A DNA stretch of 64,000 nt. Origin: Streptomyces pacificus. Its GTDB lineage: Bacteria > Actinomycetota > Actinomycetes > Streptomycetales > Streptomycetaceae. Location of the stretch: assembly GCF_011766325.1 (NCBI RefSeq), contig NZ_BLLG01000005.1:124001-188000 (forward strand). The letters run 5' to 3'. The position numbers and the translations under genes are program-made. Below the pieces are notes generated by a model that saw only the letters and a list, made by a program, of their open reading frames with translations, made no database searches and was not told the DNA's origin. Shown in pieces: positions 50,173-58,352 of this stretch; positions within the stretch are counted from its first letter, which is position 1, and each line of letters opens with the position of its first letter.

Positions 50173-51978
50173 ATGCGCACTGCGGTCATCGCGGGCTCCC
50201 TCGACGAGCACGCCCTCGAGCTGGCCCGTCGACTGCACGGCCGGGGCTGGTCACTGGTGCTGGACACCGCCGATGCCGACGCTGCCGCCGACACCGACAC
50301 CGCCGGCGTCCTCGGAACCCCGGTCGGGGCTCCGGTGACCGCGCTCGCCGGAGACATCCGCGACGGTAGCCACCAGATGGCGCTGGTCGAGGCGGCCCGC
50401 GACCTGGGAGGACTGGACCTCCTGGTGAGCAGCGCCGGCATTCGGCCGCCGGTCGCACTGTGCGACCCGCCACCCGACGCGTTCCGCCGCATGCTGGACG
50501 TGACCGTACTCGCGCCACTCGGTCTGCTCCGTACGGCTCTGCCGCTCCTCCGGGAGTCGCGAGGCGCCGTGGCCGCCGTCAGCCCCCACAGCGCGGCGGA
50601 GCCCGGCGGCCCCCTCGACGGATACAGCGCGGTCAAGGCGGCACTGGACCGGCTGGCGGCCGAGATCGCGATCGAGGAACCGCTCGTGCGCGTCTGGACC
50701 GTCGACTCCGACGGCCGCGCACAGGCACCCGCCCTGCTGGAACTGCTGGAGCACGGAGCCCCGTCCGGCCACTACGACACGGCCGAGGTCCTCCGGAGCG
50801 CCCAAGCCGGCAGGGCCGACACCGCCTCGCCCGCAGGCCTGACCGACGGCACCTCCGCCTCCGTCCCGGGTGCGGACCGCGGCGCGCGGAAGGCACGAGC
50901 CCGCGGCAGTGCCGGTCTCTCCCGCGCGAAGTTCTCACTCCCCGGGGCCCTGAAGGCGAACGTGCCGCCGGAGGAGCACGGTGTCGACCGCGGCGACGTG
51001 CGGCTGCTGGTGGGGAGAAAGGCGTCGGGCGAGGTGACTCACCATCATTTCTCCGAACTGCCGCGCCTGCTGCGCCCGCTGGACGTCCTGGTGGTGAACA
51101 CCTCCGCGACCGCGCCTCCGAAGGTCGACGGCCGGGCCGGATCAGAGGCGGTGACGATCCGGTTCTCCACCCGGTTGGACGACGGCCGCTGGGTGGTGGA
51201 ACTGTCCTCCGCGGACGGCGGCACACCGGTGGACACCTGTGCGCCCGGGACCGTGGTCGCCGTGGACGACGACACACGGGTCCGGCTGGTGCTCGACCAC
51301 AGACTGGAGCCCGGATCGAACCGGCTGTGGCTGGCCCACTTCCTGGCGTCGGGCCCCTCGACGGACCGACTCCGACACCGGGGACGGCCGTTCCACGGGG
51401 ATGTCGGGACCTGCCATCCGCTGACGGCGCAGCAGACGGTGTTCGCCGACGCGACGGAAGTGGCGTCGGGAGCACCCGCCCACCAGTCCGCGGAGCTGCC
51501 CAGCGCGGCACGGCCCTTCACCGACCACCTGGTGACCGCCGTGGTGACGCGGGGCGTGGTGATCGCGCCGATCGAACTCCACACCCGGCCCTCCCCCGGT
51601 GCGCCGAGTCAACCGCCCGGCCCGGAACTGTTCGCGGTCCCCCCGGCGACGGCACAGTTGATCAACAACGCGCGTGCCTGCGGCGGGAGGGTCGTCGCCG
51701 TCGGCACGACCGCGGTCCGCGCGCTCGAGTCCGCCGCCGACCAGGGCGGTACGGTCCGAGCAGCCCGCGGCTGGACCGATCTCGTCATCGGCCCGCAGCG
51801 CACGATCCAGACGGTCTCCGGTCTCCTCACCGGGCTGCACGAGGCCGAGGCATCCCATCTGAGGCTCCTGGAGGCCCTGGCGGGAACGGAGCTGCTCACC
51901 GCCTGTTACGCGGAGGCACGGGTCGAACACTACCGGTGGGGCGAGTTCGGAGACGTCAACCTCCTCCTGCCCGACTGA
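50173..51978 (+). CDS. SDR-like domain fused to QueA-like domain
   Basis: A 601-residue two-domain protein. Residues 1-215 are a short-chain dehydrogenase fold with the YSAVK (YxxxK) motif intact. The N-terminal glycine loop is degenerate (IAGSLDEHAL), so cofactor binding is doubtful. From about residue 255 the protein is QueA-like (S-adenosylmethionine:tRNA ribosyltransferase-isomerase): KFSLPGALKANVPPEEHGVD, LLRPLDVLVVNTSATAPPKV, ARACGGRVVAVGTTAVRALE and a final EFGDVNLLLPD. QueA makes epoxyqueuosine in tRNA, but no other queuosine gene lies here. A Ser/Gly/Ala-rich linker joins the domains. The ATG at 50173 has GGAGAGAG upstream. Confidence 0.85.
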   Translation: MRTAVIAGSLDEHALELARRLHGRGWSLVLDTADADAAADTDTAGVLGTPVGAPVTALAGDIRDGSHQMALVEAARDLGGLDLLVSSAGIRPPVALCDPPPDAFRRMLDVTVLAPLGLLRTALPLLRESRGAVAAVSPHSAAEPGGPLDGYSAVKAALDRLAAEIAIEEPLVRVWTVDSDGRAQAPALLELLEHGAPSGHYDTAEVLRSAQAGRADTASPAGLTDGTSASVPGADRGARKARARGSAGLSRAKFSLPGALKANVPPEEHGVDRGDVRLLVGRKASGEVTHHHFSELPRLLRPLDVLVVNTSATAPPKVDGRAGSEAVTIRFSTRLDDGRWVVELSSADGGTPVDTCAPGTVVAVDDDTRVRLVLDHRLEPGSNRLWLAHFLASGPSTDRLRHRGRPFHGDVGTCHPLTAQQTVFADATEVASGAPAHQSAELPSAARPFTDHLVTAVVTRGVVIAPIELHTRPSPGAPSQPPGPELFAVPPATAQLINNARACGGRVVAVGTTAVRALESAADQGGTVRAARGWTDLVIGPQRTIQTVSGLLTGLHEAEASHLRLLEALAGTELLTACYAEARVEHYRWGEFGDVNLLLPD

Positions 51979-52295
51979 ACCGGCCCCGTCCGCGCCGGTG
52001 CCGCGTGGTTCCCGGGAACTCCCGGCCGTCGCCGGCCCCTCACGCGAAGCGGTCGGTGCATCGGGCGGTGGGGAACGGTCGCCGGCGCCGCCGCAGCCCC
52101 CGAGGCAGCGCCGGTGGACGCCCGGCAGCACTCCCGGCACGGGAAGCCGTCACGTGCGGCCCGCGATCGCCGCCGCCCCCATCGCCCTGCCGGGCCCGCG
52201 GCATCCGGCGCGGCGCCCGTCCCGGCAGACCCGCCCGGCAGCACACGCGGGCACACGGGCGTGACGCGGGCCGTCACGCAGGCCGGCGCGGCCGC

Positions 52296-52333
52296 CACGC
52301 ACACGCACACGCACACGCACACGCACACGCACG
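52296..52333 (+). repeat. Hexanucleotide repeat CACACG
   Basis: About six copies of a 6-bp CACACG/GCACAC unit, just before the hairpins that end the sigQ and queA-like transcripts. It lies in the 524-bp gap 51979-52502. Confidence 0.9.
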
Positions 52334-52335
52334 AA

Positions 52336-52410
52336 GCGTGCCCGTGCGGGGCCCCCGCACGGGCACGCGAAGCGGGGCCGTGCGGCACCTCAGGCCGCGC
52401 GGCCCCGCTT
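52336..52410. terminator. Two adjacent strong hairpins, probably bidirectional terminator
   Basis: The first inverted repeat has arms GCGTGCCCGTGCGGGG and its complement (52336-52368). The second has arms AAGCGGGGCCG plus GCGGC and complements (52370-52410, loop ACCTCAG, with one T-G pair). They sit between the convergent SDR-QueA and sigQ genes. The remaining gap sequence shows no gene. Confidence 0.7.
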
Positions 52411-52502
52411 CACCCTCCCCCGCGGTTCCCCGCCTCGTCCCCCGTCGCTTCCCCAGCGGACCGCGGAGCCCCCGTGGCCCCCGTTGCTCCCCCGTACCGC
52501 CT

Positions 52503-53282
52503 TCAGGCCACCAGCTCGCCGAAGGACTCCTCCTCGTCACGGCCGAAGCTCAGCGCCCCGTCCTCGCGCATCCGGCGCAGGGAGCGCCAGATGCTCGACT
52601 TCACCGTGCCGACGCTGATGCCGAGGATGTCCGCGATCTCCGGGTCCGTGCGTCCCTCGTAGTAGCGCAGCACCAGCATCGTGCGCTGCAGCTCGGGAAG
52701 CCGGGCCAGGGCCTGCCACAGGACCGCGCGCAGCTCCGTGCCGCGCATCGCGTCCGTGTCGCCCGCCGTCTCCGGAAGCTCCTCGGTCGGGTATTCGTCG
52801 ATCTTGCGCCGGCGCCAGGCGCTGATGTGCAGGTTCGTCATCGTCCTGCGCAGGTAGCCGCCGAGCGCCGCCTTGTCGCTGATCCGGTCCCACGCCCGGT
52901 AGGTGGAGAACAGCGCGCTCTGCAGCAGGTCCTCCGCCTCGTAGCGGTCACCGGTCAGGTGGTACGCCGCCGCGTACAGGGAGGCGCGGCGCTCCCGGAC
53001 GTAGGCGGTGAACGCCGCTTCGGCGTCCGCCCGCTCCTCCGGGCCGCTCCGCTCCCCCGTGCCCTCCCCGTACCCGCTTCCCCCGTGGCCCCCCTCGGCC
53101 TTCGCGTCAACGACCGCCATCCACGGTGTCCGCACCTGCTCAGCGGACGACGGCTTGTGCTGACGCCCGGCGCCGCGAGCGCACCCCCGCACGTTCACGG
53201 CGCCGGACTTCTCGGTGTTCCGCACGACGTCGTGGAGACGTGTGACAACCGCGCTCGAAGCGGTGCTGTGCAGTGCCTTCAT
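52503..53282 (-). CDS. sigQ: ECF-type RNA polymerase sigma factor SigQ
   Basis: A 259-residue sigma factor of the SigE-like group of Streptomyces. The sigma-2 region is SLYAAAYHLTGDRYEAEDLL then YRAWDRISDKAALGGYLRRT, and region 4 holds LPELQRTMLVLRYYEGRTDP and ADILGISVGTVKSSIWR. The first 80 residues are a less conserved extension rich in charged residues. The ATG at 53282 has a G-rich ribosome binding site. It is divergent from afsQ1, as in S. coelicolor, where SigQ and AfsQ1/Q2 act antagonistically on antibiotic production (from the literature as I recall). An AfsQ1-type box lies between the two genes. Confidence 0.92.
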   Translation of the reverse strand: MKALHSTASSAVVTRLHDVVRNTEKSGAVNVRGCARGAGRQHKPSSAEQVRTPWMAVVDAKAEGGHGGSGYGEGTGERSGPEERADAEAAFTAYVRERRASLYAAAYHLTGDRYEAEDLLQSALFSTYRAWDRISDKAALGGYLRRTMTNLHISAWRRRKIDEYPTEELPETAGDTDAMRGTELRAVLWQALARLPELQRTMLVLRYYEGRTDPEIADILGISVGTVKSSIWRSLRRMREDGALSFGRDEEESFGELVA

Positions 53283-53366
53283 CTCGCGCCCCCCGTCGGC
53301 AGGAGTCCGTTTCCCTCTCGTGGTGACGACTCTGCCGGGGGGACTTCACACCGTTGTCCGCCGACT

Positions 53367-53382
53367 GTCACAGACCTGTCAC
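53367..53382. promoter_or_regulatory. AfsQ1-type box between sigQ and afsQ1
   Basis: GTCAC, six bases (AGACCT), GTCAC. This fits the AfsQ1 consensus GTnAC-n6-GTnAC as I recall it. It is 84 bp before the sigQ start and 80 bp before the afsQ1 start, consistent with autoregulation and control of sigQ. Confidence 0.7.
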
Positions 53383-53462
53383 AGGCCCCTCGCCCCCGGT
53401 GGGACGGGTCACGGCCGTCCGGAGGTCGTCCTGCCGCGGCCGCATGCGCCAGAATGACCGGC

Positions 53463-54140
53463 GTGCCTTTCCTGTTGCTGATCGAGGACGACGACGCCAT
53501 CCGCACGGCCCTCGAACTCTCGCTGTCACGCCAGGGCCACCGTGTGGCCACCGCGGCGACGGGCGAGGACGGCCTGAAGCTGCTGCGCGAGCAGCGGCCG
53601 GACCTGATCGTGCTGGACGTGATGCTGCCCGGCATCGACGGTTTCGAGGTGTGCCGGCGGATCAGGCGCACGGACCAGTTGCCGATCATCCTGCTGACCG
53701 CGCGCAGCGACGACATCGACGTCGTCGTCGGCCTGGAGTCGGGCGCCGACGACTACGTCGTCAAACCGGTGCAGGGACGGGTCCTCGACGCACGGATCCG
53801 CGCCGTGCTGCGGCGCGGTGAGCGCGAGTCCACGGACTCGGCGACCTTCGGCTCACTGGTGATCGACCGCTCCGCGATGACGGTCACCAAGAACGGTGCG
53901 GATCTGCAGCTCACACCGACCGAACTGCGGCTGCTGCTGGAGCTGAGCCGCCGCCCCGGCCAGGCCCTGTCGCGCCAGCAGCTGCTGCGCCTCGTGTGGG
54001 AGCACGACTACCTGGGCGACTCCCGCCTGGTGGACGCCTGCGTCCAGCGGCTGCGGGCGAAGGTGGAGGACGTACCGTCCTCGCCGACCCTGATCCGCAC
54101 GGTCAGAGGCGTGGGCTACCGGCTGGACACACCGCAGTGA
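53463..54140 (+). CDS. afsQ1: Response regulator AfsQ1
   Basis: A 225-residue OmpR-family regulator. The receiver contains IEDDDAIRTALELSLSRQGH, the phosphoacceptor in VLDVMLPGIDGFEVC, and VVKPVQGRVLDARIRAVLRR. The winged helix includes LTPTELRLLLELSRRPGQAL and the end TVRGVGYRLDTPQ. The kinase gene starts inside its stop codon (GTGA), and sigQ is divergent. The gene order sigQ/afsQ1-afsQ2-lipoprotein is that of Streptomyces. The GTG at 53463 follows CAGAAT by seven bases, so it is probably leaderless. In S. coelicolor AfsQ1 affects antibiotic synthesis and glutamate-responsive metabolism. Confidence 0.94.
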   Translation: MPFLLLIEDDDAIRTALELSLSRQGHRVATAATGEDGLKLLREQRPDLIVLDVMLPGIDGFEVCRRIRRTDQLPIILLTARSDDIDVVVGLESGADDYVVKPVQGRVLDARIRAVLRRGERESTDSATFGSLVIDRSAMTVTKNGADLQLTPTELRLLLELSRRPGQALSRQQLLRLVWEHDYLGDSRLVDACVQRLRAKVEDVPSSPTLIRTVRGVGYRLDTPQ

Positions 54141-55708
54141 GCGGTGCGGCGAAGAGGGCCATACTCGCGGGGCTCGGCTGGACCAGTCTCCGGCTGCGCC
54201 TGGTCGTCGTCTTCGGCCTGGTCGCCCTGACCGCCGCCGTGTCCGCGTCCGGCATCGCGTACTGGCTGAACCGCGAGGCCGTGCTGACCCGTACGCAGGA
54301 CGCGGCGCTCGGCGACTTCCGGCAGCAGATGCAGAACCGTGCCGCGTCGCTGCCCGCGCGTCCCACCGAGGCGGAACTCCGCACGACCGCCGAGCAGATG
54401 GCGGGCGGTGACGCCGGCTACAGCGTGCTGCTACTCGGGGATCAGACGGCCGGCAAGGCGCTCGTCGGCGCCTCCGACCCGGACGTCTTCACCCTCGGCG
54501 ACGTGCCGGCGGAACTCCGGAAGGCGGTCGCCGAGCAGCCGAACCTATTCTGGGTGCGCACCCAGCGGGGCGACACTCCCTATCTGGTGGCCGGCACCCG
54601 GGTCGTCGGCGGAGGCCCCACCGGCTATCTGCTCACGTCCCTCGACCAGGAGCGCCAGGACCTCAACTCGCTGGCCTGGTCGCTGGGCATCGCCACGGCC
54701 CTGGCCCTGGCCGGCTCGGCGCTGCTGGCGCAGGCCGCGGCGACGACCGTGCTCAAGCCGGTCCAGCGGCTCGGGCAGGCGGCCAGGCAGCTCGGGGAGG
54801 GCAAACTGGACACCCGGCTGCAGGTGTCCGGCACGGACGAACTGGCAGATCTTTCGCGGACCTTCAACAACGCGGCGGAGTCGCTGGAGAAGAAGATGGC
54901 GGACATGAGCGCGCGGGAGGAGTCCAGCCGTCGCTTCGTCGCCGATATGTCCCACGAGCTGCGTACCCCGCTCACCGCGCTGACCGCGGTGACGGAGATC
55001 CTGGAGGGCGAGCAGGACACCCTCGACCCGATGATCGCCCCGGCGGTTGAGCTGGTGGTGAGCGAGACACGGCGGCTGAACGACCTGGTGGAGAATCTGA
55101 TGGAGGTGACCCGCTTCGACGCGGGCACGGCCCGGCTGGTCCTCGACGACGTCGACGTCGCCGACCAGGTCACCGCCTGCATCGACGCCCGGGCCTGGCT
55201 GGACGCCGTCGAACTGGACGCGGAGCGCGGCATCATGGCCCGCCTCGACCCGCGCCGCCTCGACGTCATACTCGCCAATCTGATCGGCAACGCCCTGAAG
55301 CACGGCGGATCGCCGGTGCGGGTGGCGGTGCGCACGGAGGGCGAGGAGCTGCTCATCGAGGTGCGGGACCACGGGCCGGGCATCCCGGAGGAGGTCCTGC
55401 CGCACGTCTTCGACCGGTTCTACAAGGCCAGCGCCTCGCGGCCGCGGTCCGAGGGCAGTGGACTGGGGCTGTCCATCGCGATGGAGAACGCCCTGGTCCA
55501 CGGCGGAGGCATCACGGCGGCCAACTCGGCGGACGGCGACGGCGGTGCGGTCTTCGTCCTGCGGCTGCCCCGCGACGCCTCCGTCCTGCCCCCGGAGGGC
55601 AACGGACGGGCCGACGGCGGGCACGGCGGCGAACGCGGCACCGGACACGGCACCGGACACGGCACCGAACGCGACGCACGACGGGGAGAGGCGGGCGACG
55701 CGCGGTGA
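54137..55708 (+). CDS. afsQ2: Sensor histidine kinase AfsQ2
   Basis: A 523-residue kinase. It has a first helix (LRLVVVFGLVALTAAVSASG), an outer domain of about 150 residues, a second helix (SLGIATALALAGSALLAQAA) and HAMP. The phosphoacceptor segment is RRFVADMSHELRTPLTALTA, and the HATPase has NLIGNALKHGG (N), DHGPGIPEEVLPHVFDRFYK and GSGLGLSIAMENALVHGGG (G). The C terminus is an extra 50-residue Gly/His/Arg-rich tail (GERGTGHGTGHGTER) without a domain. It starts in the AfsQ1 stop (GTGA), and its own stop overlaps the lipoprotein start (GTGA). These are all signs of a tight operon. Confidence 0.94.
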   Translation: MSGAAKRAILAGLGWTSLRLRLVVVFGLVALTAAVSASGIAYWLNREAVLTRTQDAALGDFRQQMQNRAASLPARPTEAELRTTAEQMAGGDAGYSVLLLGDQTAGKALVGASDPDVFTLGDVPAELRKAVAEQPNLFWVRTQRGDTPYLVAGTRVVGGGPTGYLLTSLDQERQDLNSLAWSLGIATALALAGSALLAQAAATTVLKPVQRLGQAARQLGEGKLDTRLQVSGTDELADLSRTFNNAAESLEKKMADMSAREESSRRFVADMSHELRTPLTALTAVTEILEGEQDTLDPMIAPAVELVVSETRRLNDLVENLMEVTRFDAGTARLVLDDVDVADQVTACIDARAWLDAVELDAERGIMARLDPRRLDVILANLIGNALKHGGSPVRVAVRTEGEELLIEVRDHGPGIPEEVLPHVFDRFYKASASRPRSEGSGLGLSIAMENALVHGGGITAANSADGDGGAVFVLRLPRDASVLPPEGNGRADGGHGGERGTGHGTGHGTERDARRGEAGDAR

Positions 55709-56418
55709 GCCGAGTACGCAGGCAGCACCGGGCCTCCGCACCGGACGCACCGGACGCACCGGCGGCCGGCGGACCCTCCGCCCCTGGGCGAGGCGCCCCC
55801 CGGACCGGGGTGCGCAAGGCGGCCGCGGCCCTGGCGGCCGTCGCCGCCCTCGTGACCGCCGCCGGGTGCGGCATCAGGACGACCGCGGTTCCGGTCGACG
55901 CGGGCCCGGCGCCCTCCCGGGTACCGTGCACGCTCTCCGGCAAGCCGACCCCCACCCCGGCGCAGCCGCAGATGCATGTGCGCGTGTACCTGGTGTGCGC
56001 ATCGGCGCTCGAGGCGGTGGACCGTACCCTCACGGTCTCCGAGGTACGGACCGGCGTCCGGCTGCGCACCGCCCGGACGCTCCTCGGCGAGCTGATGGAG
56101 CAGCCCTCGGCGACCGAGCGGGAAGCCGGGTTCTCCAGCCTGGTACGGGGGCCGCTGGCCGTATCCCCGCCCCGCGACGGCGATCCCGCGGGCACGCTGC
56201 GGCTGAGCCGCCGTCCCGAGGACCTGCCGGCGGCGGCGCTGGCGCAGGTCGTGTGCACACTGGCGGAGAGCCCGGCGGCGGCCGGGAGTGGCACGGTGGT
56301 CCTGGCCGGACCCGGCGACCACGCGCCCCGCGGCTACCGCTGTACGGACTCGGTCAAGCAACGGCCCGACGCCGCCCCGCCGACCGCGGGCCCCCCGACG
56401 CCGGCACCGACCTCCTGA
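55705..56418 (+). CDS. Lipoprotein downstream of afsQ2
   Basis: A 237-residue exported lipoprotein with lipobox TAAGC (Cys55). The mature part contains a GerMN-like or small lipoprotein fold that I cannot name (VRVYLVCASALEAVDRTLTV, TARTLLGELMEQPSATEREA, AALAQVVCTLAESPAAAGSG) and a Pro-rich C terminus. The 35-residue N-terminal extension before the signal is unusual, and GTG at 55810 would give a normal signal peptide. The gene is translationally coupled to afsQ2. In S. coelicolor the corresponding lipoprotein gene is part of the same locus and may modulate the sensor. Confidence 0.88.
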   Translation: MSRVRRQHRASAPDAPDAPAAGGPSAPGRGAPRTGVRKAAAALAAVAALVTAAGCGIRTTAVPVDAGPAPSRVPCTLSGKPTPTPAQPQMHVRVYLVCASALEAVDRTLTVSEVRTGVRLRTARTLLGELMEQPSATEREAGFSSLVRGPLAVSPPRDGDPAGTLRLSRRPEDLPAAALAQVVCTLAESPAAAGSGTVVLAGPGDHAPRGYRCTDSVKQRPDAAPPTAGPPTPAPTS

Positions 56419-56496
56419 GCCGGGCTGCGGGGCACCGGGCAGGGCTCCCGGAACCCGGCCACGCCCAAGCCGGGATGCGACGCGCGACCGCCGGAG

Positions 56497-56586
56497 CGGG
56501 CCCGGGGCGGCTCCGCGCGGCGGCTGCGGGCCCGGGGCGGCTCCGCGCGGCGGCTGCGGGCCCGGGGCGGCTCCGCGCGGCGGCTG
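56497..56586 (+). repeat. Three exact 30-bp tandem repeats
   Basis: Three identical copies of a 30-bp unit starting CGGGCCCGGGGCGGCTCCGC, in the gap between the lipoprotein gene and the VanZ-like gene. Confidence 0.92.
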
Positions 56587-56654
56587 CGGCCGGGCTCGCG
56601 ACGCGGGCGTGTCCGTGCGGAACCGATCCCACCGGCCATCGCGTCTTGGGGTGC

Positions 56655-57224
56655 GTGCAGCGTCAAGGTTCGGGCGGCAGTGCCGCCATCCGCTTCCGCG
56701 TGGCGGGAGGCGTCCTCCTCCTCGCACACCTCGCCGTCGTCGCGTGGCTGACGCTCCGCCCGCTGGACGTGCCGTGGGTGACGGCGGCGAACCTGGAGCC
56801 GCTGGCGGGCATCAAGGCCGACCTCGCGGCGGGGCCCGTCCAGGGGGCCCGCAGGATAGGCGAGGGACTGCTGCTCCTGGCCCCCCTCGGGATACTGCTC
56901 CCGATGGCGGGCGGCAGGATCGCCGTCTCCCCGTGGGCCTCACTGTCGCGCACGGTCGCTGCGGGAGCACTGCTGTCCCTGGGCATCGAACTGCTCCAGA
57001 CCGCGGTGCCGGGCCGGGTCGTCGACGTGGACTCGCTGCTGCTCAACACCGTGGGCGTGGCGCTGGCCCATCTCCTCGTCGTCCCGGCCGGGCGGGCCCG
57101 GCTGCGGCGCGGGAGCTCCGGACGCCCTCCGGCGGACCGCGGGAGGGGGCGGGGGACCGTGCTCCGGGACGACGTCCCCCGGGGTCCTACCCCGACGATT
57201 CCCAGGGTCGGGATCGCCCCCTAG
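56655..57224 (+). CDS. VanZ-like family membrane protein
   Basis: A 189-residue protein of the VanZ type, whose members affect teicoplanin resistance in enterococci but are mostly uncharacterised. It has four hydrophobic helices (VAGGVLLLAHLAVVAWLTL, LLLLAPLGILLPMAGG, TVAAGALLSLGIELLQTAVP, LLLNTVGVALAHLLVV) and the family motif EGLLLLAPLGILLP/ELLQ...RVVDVDSLLLNTVG. A Gly/Arg-rich C-terminal tail follows. The GTG at 56655 is the best start, although no ribosome binding site is seen and TTG at 56646 is in frame. Confidence 0.85.
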   Translation: MQRQGSGGSAAIRFRVAGGVLLLAHLAVVAWLTLRPLDVPWVTAANLEPLAGIKADLAAGPVQGARRIGEGLLLLAPLGILLPMAGGRIAVSPWASLSRTVAAGALLSLGIELLQTAVPGRVVDVDSLLLNTVGVALAHLLVVPAGRARLRRGSSGRPPADRGRGRGTVLRDDVPRGPTPTIPRVGIAP

Positions 57225-57315
57225 AGCGATGCTTGTTCCGCTTGTCCGGGGAACGATGGAGTCATCGGGAGCCCGGCGGAGCGGCTCCCCCGAAGGACTT
57301 GTGAAGGAGCCCACC

Positions 57316-57546
57316 ATGGCCGCACTCACCCGCCCCCGCAGCTGGGGGCACCGCCCGCTCCGGAGGAGTGGCGGGAGGATGATCGGCGGAGTGTGCGCGG
57401 CGCTGGCAGGGCGTTTCGGCACCTCGGCGAACACCATGCGCGTGATCTTCCTGGTGTCCTGTCTGCTGCCCGGACCGCAGTTCCTGGTCTATCTGGCGCT
57501 GTGGGTGCTGCTGCCGGCGGAGAAGCCCGCCGCCACCGCCTGGTGA
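57316..57546 (+). CDS. PspC domain protein
   Basis: A 76-residue membrane protein with a single PspC domain: RSGGRMIGGVCAALAGRFGT, then NTMRVIFLVSCLLPGPQ and FLVYLALWVLLPAEKP. In enterobacteria PspC is part of the phage-shock response, while short actinobacterial PspC proteins are membrane-stress associated with unknown partners. The ATG at 57316 has AAGGAG seven bases upstream. Confidence 0.93.
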   Translation: MAALTRPRSWGHRPLRRSGGRMIGGVCAALAGRFGTSANTMRVIFLVSCLLPGPQFLVYLALWVLLPAEKPAATAW

Positions 57547-57649
57547 CGGCGGCCGCGGCCGCGCGGCGGCTGCGGTCCCGCGGCCGGCCCGGCGCGCGCC
57601 CCGGCCCATCGGCGCCGGGGCGCCGTCCTGCGCACCCTGGCGGACGGGC

Positions 57650-57703
57650 AGCGCACGGACGGCGCACGGACAGCGCACGGACAGCGCACGGACGGCGCAC
57701 GGA
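57650..57703 (+). repeat. Five 11-bp tandem repeats
   Basis: Five consecutive units (A/G)GCGCACGGAC in the 365-bp gap between the PspC gene and a convergent secreted-protein gene. The rest of that gap contains further dispersed GCACGGA/TCCGCAC words and no supported gene. Confidence 0.9.
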
Positions 57704-57911
57704 TACGGACGGCCGATGCCGGCAGCCGATACCGACGGCTGGGGCAGCGGCCGGCAGCACCTGGATGCGGACGGCGTCCCCCGTGACCCCGGCCGGGCGC
57801 CGCACGAAGTCCGCACCCGGTCCGCACGAAGTCCGCTCGTGCTCCGTGCGGATGGCCCGCACGCTCTCCGTTCGGGGTCCGCACGGGGTCACATGAGGCC
57901 GTCCGTCCGGA

Positions 57912-58220
57912 TCAGAGGGGCAGCGGAAGGCCGTTGAGCGGGAGACCGCTCAGCGGAAGCCCGCTCAGCGGCGTCGCACCGACCGGCAGACCGCCCAGGA
58001 GGCCGCCGGCCGGGGCGGCCGCGGGGAGAGTCCGGGCGCCGGACTGCCCGGTGAGGTCGTCGACGGCGGGCAGTGCGACCGGCTGGACGGCGGAGAGGGC
58101 GTCGACCGGTGTGCCGACGTCGGGGAGGGCCGTCGCGGCCGAGGCGGAACCGGCGGCGGCAGCAGCGAAGGCGGCACCGAGAGCGGCGGCGCCGAGGGTC
58201 TTGGCAGCAGTGTGCTTCAT
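57912..58220 (-). CDS. Small secreted protein with LSGLPL repeats
   Basis: A 102-residue exported protein. The signal peptide ends ASAATA (about residue 30). The mature part is Val/Pro/Leu-rich and ends in three near-repeats LSGLPLSGLPLNGLPLPL. The ATG at 58220 has AAGGA about ten bases upstream. No function is known. It resembles the secreted protein at 48654-49016 in composition. The adenosine deaminase gene upstream ends at a separate terminator. Confidence 0.8.
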   Translation of the reverse strand: MKHTAAKTLGAAALGAAFAAAAAGSASAATALPDVGTPVDALSAVQPVALPAVDDLTGQSGARTLPAAAPAGGLLGGLPVGATPLSGLPLSGLPLNGLPLPL

Positions 58221-58312
58221 CAGGTGGGTTTCCTTGCGGAGGGGAATTGCACGGCATTGCAAGCTAGCCAGCATGCCCCGGGCCCCGCAAACACCCGGGA
58301 AACGAAAAGGAC

Positions 58313-58332
58313 CGGGAGTTGACACTCCCGGC
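58313..58332 (-). terminator. Terminator of the adenosine deaminase gene
   Basis: An 8-bp stem CCGGGAGT/ACTCCCGG with a TGAC loop, 21 bases after the stop on the minus strand. It is flanked by GAAAAGG on one side and CTTTC on the other, so part of a U-run may follow the stem in the minus-strand RNA. Confidence 0.75.
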
Positions 58333-58352
58333 CACTTTCACATCACCCTCAC

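Noticed and set aside
50460..54140. A 1226-codon plus-strand frame that ends with AfsQ1.
   Set aside because: Only the last 225 codons are AfsQ1. The rest is a shadow of the SDR-QueA gene, the terminator region and antisense sigQ.
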